NCBI RefSeq assembly: GCF_017639205.1 | Contig: NZ_CP071139.1 | Location: 4,098,001 to 4,162,000, forward strand | Direction of reading: 5' to 3' | Length of the DNA: 64,000 bases | Origin: Streptomyces nojiriensis | GTDB taxonomy: Bacteria > Actinomycetota > Actinomycetes > Streptomycetales > Streptomycetaceae | Part shown: positions 59,638 to 64,000 of the stretch, piece by piece | Position numbering within the stretch: position 1 is the stretch's first letter | Layout of the letters: each line of letters begins with the position of its first letter | Position numbers and translations under genes: made by a program | The notes under the pieces: model-generated | What the model was told of the DNA's origin: nothing | The model's input: the letters and a program-made list of their open reading frames with translations, nothing else | The model's database searches: none

Positions 59638-60585
59638 CTAGTCGTTGAGGAGGGGGGCCACCTCGGCCCCGAAAGCGGTGATCTGGTCGACGAGTTCGGC
59701 GCGGTCGCGGCTGCGGAAGCGCACCTGGATCTGGTCCACGCCGAGCGCCCGGTACTCCCGCAGGGACTCGGCGAGCGCCTCCGCCTTGCCGGTGAGGGTG
59801 CGGCGGCCGGTGTCCCAGCCGGGCTCGCCGACGTACAGCGCCTCGGTGATCGCACCGAACTCGAAGGGGCCGGTGACCCCCGCCGCCTCGCGGAGCTCGC
59901 CGATCCGGGCGATCTGCGCCGGAAGCTTCTCGCGCGGGTCCCCCTGCGGGAGCCAGCCGTCCCCACGGACGGCGGCGCGGCGCACGGCGGCGGGCGAGGA
60001 GCCGCCGACCCAGACGGGGATCCGCTCCTGCGCGGGCCGGGGCAGCTGGCCGAGGTCCTTGAACGAGAACAGCTCGCCCTCGAACTCCGGGTACTCCTCG
60101 GGCCCCAGCGCCACCCGCAGCGCGTCCAGGGTCTCGTCGAGGACCGCCCCGCGGCGCGCGAAGTCCACGCCGAGGACGTCGAACTCCTCCTGCACGTGCC
60201 CGGCGCCCACCCCGAGGATCAGCCGGCCGCCGGAGAGGTGGTCGAGGGTGGCGTACTGCTTGGCGCCGAGCAGCGGGTGGCGCAGGCCCAGGATCGCGAC
60301 GTGGCTCAGCAGCCGCACGTGCTCGGTGATCCCGGCCAGGAAGGACAGGGTGGCCACCGGGTCGTACCAGACGGTGCTCATGGGGCCGGCGAGCCGCCGC
60401 GGGATGGCCACGTGGTCGCAGGTGGCCACGTACCCGAAGCCGGCCCGGTCGGCGGCCCGCGCGATCCCGGCGAGATCGGCTGCGGTGGCCGACGCCTCCC
60501 AGGGCTCGGCGTAGATGGTGCTCTGCGACTGGACCGGGAGCTGCATCCCGTAGACCAGCCGACCTTGCGGAAATACGCGCGCCAT
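59638..60585 (-). CDS. F420-dependent LLM-class oxidoreductase (second cluster copy)
   Basis: This 315-residue protein of the luciferase-like family carries GFGYVATCDHVAIPRRLAG, LLSHVAILGLRHPLLGAKQ, ATLDHLSGGRLILGVGAGH and AQERIPVWVGGSSPAAVRRA, the TIGR03619-like F420 branch. It begins MARVFPQGRLVYGMQLPVQS. It heads the operon with the SDR gene. Upstream, a 17-bp palindrome (site E) lies 60 bases from the start and is also near the divergent membrane-protein gene. Its substrate is unknown, but the neighbours suggest alcohol/aldehyde/amide catabolism. Confidence 0.92.
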   Translation of the reverse strand: MARVFPQGRLVYGMQLPVQSQSTIYAEPWEASATAADLAGIARAADRAGFGYVATCDHVAIPRRLAGPMSTVWYDPVATLSFLAGITEHVRLLSHVAILGLRHPLLGAKQYATLDHLSGGRLILGVGAGHVQEEFDVLGVDFARRGAVLDETLDALRVALGPEEYPEFEGELFSFKDLGQLPRPAQERIPVWVGGSSPAAVRRAAVRGDGWLPQGDPREKLPAQIARIGELREAAGVTGPFEFGAITEALYVGEPGWDTGRRTLTGKAEALAESLREYRALGVDQIQVRFRSRDRAELVDQITAFGAEVAPLLND

Positions 60586-60645
60586 GGCGGGCCCGCCTCG
60601 CCTTCGTCTGCCGATTCGTCATATCGGTGCGGGGCCATCGTCATA

Positions 60646-60662
60646 GCTGACGGGGCGTCAGA
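60646..60662. promoter_or_regulatory. Operator-like palindrome (site E)
   Basis: GCTGACGGGGCGTCAGA differs from the perfect 7-3-7 pattern only at its first base. It lies between the divergent LLM gene (start 60585) and membrane-protein gene (start 60734), so one regulator could control both. Confidence 0.7.
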
Positions 60663-60733
60663 CAAGGGGTGTGACACGCCCCTGGCCGATCCGGGGCGTT
60701 CCCCTGCCGCGCTTCCCTCGCTAGGGTGCGCGC

Positions 60734-61372
60734 GTGGATCTGATACTCACGCTGGTCAGCGGGATCGCCTGGACGGCCGTGTACGTGGAAGCGATCCGCG
60801 TCGGGCTGCGGGACCGTACGTACGCGATGCCCGTCGCCGCGCTCGCGCTCAACTTCGCCTGGGAGGCGACCTATGCGGCCCGCGACATCTCGGTCGGGAT
60901 CTCCGCGCAGGGCGTGGTCAACGTGGTGTGGGCGGTGGCCGACCTGGTGATCGTCTACACCTACCTGCGCTTCGGGCGGGCCGAGCTGCCGGAGTTCGTG
61001 ACCCGGCCGCTCTTCGCAGGCTGGTCGGTCCTGGTGTTCGGTACGGGATTCGCCGTGCAGTGGATGTTCCTGGCGCACTTCGGGGCGCACGACGCGAGCC
61101 GGTACTCGGCGTTCCTGCAGAACCTGCTGATGTCCGGCCTGTTCATCGCCCTGTACGCCTCCCGGCAGGGGCCGCTCGGACAGTCCCTGACCATCGCCGT
61201 CGCCAAATGGCTGGGGACGCTCGCCCCGACCCTGCTGTTCGGGGTGGTGGAGGACGCGCCGTTCATCCTCGGTCTCGGGATCCTGTGCAGCATCTTCGAC
61301 CTCGCCTACATCGGGCTGCTGCTGCGGCCCCGCCTCGCCCGGCTCAGAACCCTTCCGGCCCCATCACGATGA
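60734..61372 (+). CDS. Seven-helix membrane protein, possible Pyr4/PaxB-type terpene cyclase
   Basis: This 212-residue protein of about seven hydrophobic helices has ALALNFAWEATYAARDI in the second helix region (E44) and a conserved acid in the last helix, SIFDLAYIGLLL (D189). Fungal Pyr4/PaxB-type membrane terpene cyclases have the same size, helix number and an LN-x-x-WE motif plus a late catalytic Asp (E63 and D218 in Pyr4). The spacing here is 145 residues, compared with 155. That likeness is suggestive only. GTG 60734 is the start. Site E lies upstream, linking it to the catabolic cluster. Its end overlaps the convergent L,D-transpeptidase gene by 29 bases. Confidence 0.6.
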   Translation: MDLILTLVSGIAWTAVYVEAIRVGLRDRTYAMPVAALALNFAWEATYAARDISVGISAQGVVNVVWAVADLVIVYTYLRFGRAELPEFVTRPLFAGWSVLVFGTGFAVQWMFLAHFGAHDASRYSAFLQNLLMSGLFIALYASRQGPLGQSLTIAVAKWLGTLAPTLLFGVVEDAPFILGLGILCSIFDLAYIGLLLRPRLARLRTLPAPSR

Positions 61373-62201
61373 CCGGCCTCGCCGCCGGGTCGAGGGTCTC
61401 CAGGACCTTCTCCATGGCCGCCTTCGGGATGCCCACGCAGCCCTGCGAGGGTCCGTCGTGGTCCACGTGCAGCCAGATGTTGCCGCCCTTGTCCTCGCCG
61501 TCCGGCATGACCGGGTCCAGCGGGGACCGGCCCGGCCTGCGGTTGAAGTCGATGGCGACGACGTAGTCGAAGGAGCCCGCGAGGGACTCCCCGTTCACCC
61601 CGAGGCCCGAGGGGACGAAGCCCTTGTTCTCGTCGTACGGGAGCCGGGTGCCGGGCGGCTTCGGCAGCAGGCCGCCCGCGTCGGTGAGTGCGAAGACACC
61701 CACCGGCGAGGTCAGATCCCCGTACGTGCGTTCGGTGGACCAGCCGTTGGCCCCGTTGCGGGCCGGCCAGCTCTCGGTCCGGACCCAGTCGGCGCCGGCC
61801 GCGGGGCGCGTGTAGAAGGCGGCGGTGGACTCCGAGGAGTCCGGCGCCCTGCCGGTGACCAGGATCAGCTGGCGGGACTCGGCCGGGATCCGGGCCCGGG
61901 TCCGCTCGCTGACACCGGTCAGACCCTGCGCGGCGGCGGCCTGCTGCGCGGCCCGACGGGCATCCTGCCGGGCGGCGGCCCGCTGCGCGTCACGCGCGGC
62001 GCGGTCCTCCGCCTGCGGGCGGGCGTCCGCGCGGGCCTGCGTCCGGGGGCCGGCCGCCTCGTCCGGGCCCTGGGCCACGTACACCCAGCCGGCCGTGAAC
62101 GTCGCCAGGCCGAGCACGGCGGCGAGGGCCACCCGGCGGGTCCTGCGGATCGCACGGGGCTTGCGGGGAGGGCGGGAGCGGGCTCGGGCGTGCGTGCTCA
62201 T
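61344..62201 (-). CDS. Membrane-anchored L,D-transpeptidase-family protein (YkuD domain)
   Basis: This 285-residue protein has one transmembrane or signal helix (VALAAVLGLATFTAGWVYV, residues 24-42), a long Ala/Arg/Gln-rich coil and then a YkuD domain. The catalytic motif is IWLHVDHDGPSQGCVGIP near 243-258, with HxxS/GC elements and the nucleophile Cys. It cross-links or modifies peptidoglycan with L,D bonds outside the membrane. ATG 62201 overlaps the stop of the truncated kinase fragment (ATGA), showing the genes were once an operon. With the kinase broken, its promoter must be different now. Confidence 0.88.
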   Translation of the reverse strand: MSTHARARSRPPRKPRAIRRTRRVALAAVLGLATFTAGWVYVAQGPDEAAGPRTQARADARPQAEDRAARDAQRAAARQDARRAAQQAAAAQGLTGVSERTRARIPAESRQLILVTGRAPDSSESTAAFYTRPAAGADWVRTESWPARNGANGWSTERTYGDLTSPVGVFALTDAGGLLPKPPGTRLPYDENKGFVPSGLGVNGESLAGSFDYVVAIDFNRRPGRSPLDPVMPDGEDKGGNIWLHVDHDGPSQGCVGIPKAAMEKVLETLDPAARPVIVMGPEGF

Positions 62202-62836
62202 TCCTCCGACCGTACATCAGCGGGCCCTCGTAGCCCGGGTGGCTGCGACGTGCGCGCCTCGCCCGTCGGCGGGAAGCGGACGCGGACCGTGAGGCCGCCC
62301 TCCGGGGCCGGATTGGCCTCGGCCGCGAGCTCCGCCCCGTGCGCCCGCGCGATCGAGGCCATGATCGACAGCCCGAGCCCCGCGCCCTCACCGGTGGTGT
62401 GCAGCCGTTCGGCACGCCTGCGGAAGGGCTCCAGCAGCCCCGGCACGTCCGCCGGATCGATCACCGGGCCGGTGTTCGACACCGTCAGTTCCCCCTCGGC
62501 GGAGGTGGACACGGCGATCCGGCCGCCGGCGCGGTTGTGACGCACCGCGTTGGTCAGCAGGTTCCGCAGCAGGTGCCCCAGCAGGGTCCGGTCGCCCGGC
62601 ACGGTGAGCGGGGCCAGGGTCCGTACGACGGTCAGCCCCTGCTGCGGACAGGCCGCCGGCTCGGCCGCCGCGAGCGCCGCCAGGTCCACCGGACCGGTGG
62701 ACTCCAGCCCCTGCTCCGAGACGGCGAGCAGCAGCAGGGACTCGATGAGGTGCTCGCTGGAGTCGGCGACGCCGATCAGCTTGGCGCGGATCCGGGCCAC
62801 CTTCTGCGGCGACGGGTCCCCCGCCAGGCCGATCTC
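62198..62836 (-). pseudogene. 3' fragment of a sensor histidine kinase
   Basis: The minus-strand frame codes for the end of a Streptomyces two-component kinase: DPSPQKVARIRAKLIGVADS, SSEHLIESLLLLAVSEQGL, the N-box LLRNLLTNAVRHNRAGG, VSNTGPVIDPADV and a G2 box GAGLGLSIMASIARAHG. The sensor, transmembrane helices and H-box are missing. The homology stops at about 62836, immediately next to ABC-permease sequence on the other strand. No start codon belongs to it. Loss of the 5' part is consistent with a deletion. Its stop codon overlaps the L,D-transpeptidase start. Confidence 0.82.
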
Positions 62837-62965
62837 GGGGTGGTCCCGCTCTGGGCGGTGACCGGCGGCTTCGCCGCCACCCTGGTGATCGGCACCCTGG
62901 CGGGGCTCTACCCGGCGGTGCGCGCGGCCCGGCTGTCGCCGACGCTGGCGCTGGCGGCGGCGTAG
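62837..62965 (+). pseudogene. 3' fragment of a MacB/FtsX-type ABC transporter permease
   Basis: The plus-strand frame reads VPLWAVTGGFAATLVIGTLA, then GLYPAVRAARLSPTLALAA and a stop. That is the last transmembrane helix and the conserved C-terminal tail (YPARRAARLxPxEAL) of FtsX-domain permeases. The rest of the permease and its ATPase gene are absent. Upstream DNA switches to histidine-kinase sequence on the opposite strand at about 62836. Together the two scraps mark the ends of a deleted divergent kinase/ABC-transporter module. Confidence 0.8.
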
Positions 62966-63058
62966 CGGGGCCGGACCGGGGGACGGGCGCGCACAAGGCG
63001 GCAAAAGGCCAGGTGCAAGCCCATCCCCCGGAACCGATCACCGGCGTACATTGAATCG

Positions 63059-63502
63059 ATGATGCGAACTCCACGCCACGCAGCGCGCGTTGTCATCCTG
63101 TCTCCCACCGGATCCGTGTTCCTCTTCCGGGAGGACAACGTGGAGGTGGGCATCCACTGGCTGCCGCCCGGCGGCGGCATCGATCCCGGCGAGAGCCCCG
63201 AGGACTGCGTGCGGCGCGAGCTGCGCGAGGAGACCGGCTGGACCGACCTGGAACCCGAACGGCTGCTCTGCACCTGGGAGCACGACTTCACGCACCAGGG
63301 GATCCCGGTCCGCCAGCACGAGCACATCTTCGTCACCACGGGCCCGCGCCGCGAGCCGGTCCTGGAGGCCCCGGGCATCCACTGGCAGTGGCTCTCCCCG
63401 CAGCGCCTGGCCACCCTGGGCGAACCCCTGTGGCCCCCGCGCCTGCCGGAACTGCTGGCCGACACCCCGGCGGAACCGGTCCACCTGGGGCTGCTGGCCT
63501 AG
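63059..63502 (+). CDS. Nudix hydrolase
   Basis: This 147-residue protein has the Nudix box GGGIDPGESPEDC...RRELREETGW (residues about 38-62), with the catalytic glutamates of the REETG loop. It should hydrolyse a nucleoside diphosphate linked to another group; specificity is unknown. The flanks show VFLFREDN before and HEHIFVTTGPRR after the box. ATG 63059 or 63062 is used. The stop TAG lies inside a CTAG that is the left target duplication of the inverted-repeat element that follows, so insertion occurred exactly at the stop codon and preserved it. Confidence 0.93.
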   Translation: MMRTPRHAARVVILSPTGSVFLFREDNVEVGIHWLPPGGGIDPGESPEDCVRRELREETGWTDLEPERLLCTWEHDFTHQGIPVRQHEHIFVTTGPRREPVLEAPGIHWQWLSPQRLATLGEPLWPPRLPELLADTPAEPVHLGLLA

Positions 63503-63663
63503 GCCGTCTCTTCCGGATCTTGCCGGGCCCGGCCCGCCCGGCACCGCACCTGGCCGCGTTGTCGGGGCGCCCGAGTACGTCCAGTACACGGTGCGCTCCT
63601 CCGCCTTGCCAGGCACGGCACCGGACGACCCGGGCTCGGCCGACAAGATCCGGAAGAGACGGC
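63503..63663. mobile_element. MITE-like 161-bp element with terminal inverted repeats and CTAG target duplication
   Basis: The ends form a perfect inverted repeat. Including the flanking CTAG, 24 bases (63499-63522) pair with 63644-63667; without it, the 20 bases at 63503-63522 pair with 63644-63663. CTAG occurs on both sides (63499-63502 and 63664-63667), as expected for a 4-bp target duplication of IS5-type elements. The 121-bp interior has no long transposase gene, so it is non-autonomous. The left CTAG holds the Nudix stop codon; the right one lies 21 bases before the protease stop. Confidence 0.85.
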
Positions 63664-63688
63664 CTAGGACTTCGGCGGCGGCCGGGCC

Positions 63689-64000
63689 TCAGGGCTTCGC
63701 GGTGGCGGTCTTCCCGGTGGCCTTGGCGTAGAGCGAGGCCGCGTACTCGCCGAGGACCGTGCTGGTCGACACGTCGTCCGTATCCCCGCCCGTGAGGATG
63801 CCGATGATCTTCCCGTCGCCGGCGATCCACGCGCTGCCGCTGGTGCCGCCCGGGAAATCGGCGCAGTCGAACCGCTGCTGGGTCGCGCTCTCGCGGACGG
63901 CGGTCGACGTGCAGGTACGCGGAACCTTGCGGTCGGCGGGGTAACCGGTCACGGTGACCTCCTCGCCCCCGCGGCCGCTGGTGTCGAGGACGGCCGCGCC
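63689..64000 (-). CDS. Trypsin-like serine protease, C-terminal part (cut by window edge)
   Basis: The frame runs off the right edge; 103 codons and the stop are visible. It includes VTVTGYPADRKVPRTCTST and the catalytic-Ser motif DCADFPGGTSGSAWIAGDG, with the Ser in GGTSGSAW, followed by IIGILTGGDTDDVSTSTV, as in secreted trypsin-fold peptidases of Streptomyces. The two cysteines (TCTST and FDCADF) could form a disulfide. The His and Asp of the triad lie outside the window. The stop codon is 21 bases from the MITE-like element, so that insertion probably changed its 3' flank. Confidence 0.85.
   Translation of the reverse strand, partial: GAAVLDTSGRGGEEVTVTGYPADRKVPRTCTSTAVRESATQQRFDCADFPGGTSGSAWIAGDGKIIGILTGGDTDDVSTSTVLGEYAASLYAKATGKTATAKP

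Noticed and set aside
61908..61926. CTGACACCGGTCAG palindrome as another regulon site
   Set aside because: Inside the L,D-transpeptidase coding region and with a different half-site spacing from the 7-3-7 pattern.
62198..63004. Treating the kinase fragment as a complete 268-residue protein
   Set aside because: The first 50 residues are antisense to ABC-permease sequence; the H-box and sensor are missing, so it is a pseudogene.

Overview
The window is high-G+C actinobacterial chromosome, almost certainly Streptomyces. The reasons are the strong third-position G/C bias, frequent GTG starts and 4-base stop/start overlaps, the two DUF5753-regulator/DUF397 gene sets, an FO synthase (fbiC) with several F420-dependent enzymes, a bacterial GOLPH3-like protein, and sporulating-actinomycete style small secreted proteins. 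I see no rRNA, CRISPR array, replication origin or complete insertion sequence. One tRNA gene, tRNA-Arg(CCU), is present at 8439-8511.

Layout. 1-903: end of an unknown gene and a phosphopantetheinyl transferase. 1183-3850: a polymorphic-toxin locus (RNase A-like C-terminal toxin, a two-domain immunity protein, a small partner) beside an IS4-type transposase remnant. 3925-7270: two exported enzymes, a vanadium-haloperoxidase-like protein and a Tat-exported flavin oxidase. 7301-8223: degenerate DNA. 8439-18537: the tRNA, an F420 reductase-hemerythrin fusion, an orphan sensor kinase, a cell-wall D,D-carboxypeptidase with a long repetitive cytoplasmic tail, a GOLPH3-like protein and the first DUF5753/DUF397 pair. 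18733-23197: an EthD-like protein, an aminotransferase, membrane proteins and a diacylglycerol-kinase-like lipid kinase. 23549-30441: a second toxin locus encoding a 1538-residue Rhs protein with a swapped-in low-G+C toxin tip and its immunity gene. 30698-37946: SDR, fbiC, secreted tyrosine phosphatase, an apparently catalytically dead ADP-ribosylglycohydrolase homologue and an F420 oxidoreductase. 38014-44720: the second DUF5753/DUF397 set with an RsbW-type ATPase, plus a MerR/ene-reductase divergon. 44967-47431: a DUF4097 / ABC-2 exporter operon facing its own regulator. 47389-54083: membrane and secreted proteins, an amino-acid permease, a DNA-alkylation-repeat protein and a large unknown. 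54129-60585: a catabolic cluster (aldehyde dehydrogenase, amidohydrolase, two F420/LLM oxidoreductases, SDR). 60734-64000: a possible membrane terpene cyclase, an L,D-transpeptidase, a deletion scar, a Nudix gene with a small inverted-repeat element at its stop codon, and the end of a trypsin-like protease gene.

How the parts may work together. The most interesting signal is a 17-bp palindrome, TCTGAYGNNNCRTCAGA, present five times in short upstream regions: before the EthD-like gene (19603), the SDR upstream of fbiC (30654), twice before the first LLM oxidoreductase (58766, 58827) and between the second LLM gene and the membrane protein (60646). It suggests one regulator, probably TetR-type and not encoded here, that ties dispersed redox and catabolic genes, several of them F420-dependent, into a single regulon. 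The two toxin loci both carry type VII secretion-like N-terminal regions and small partner genes. The right end shows recent decay: a two-component/ABC-transporter module has been reduced to two 3' fragments joined at about 62836.
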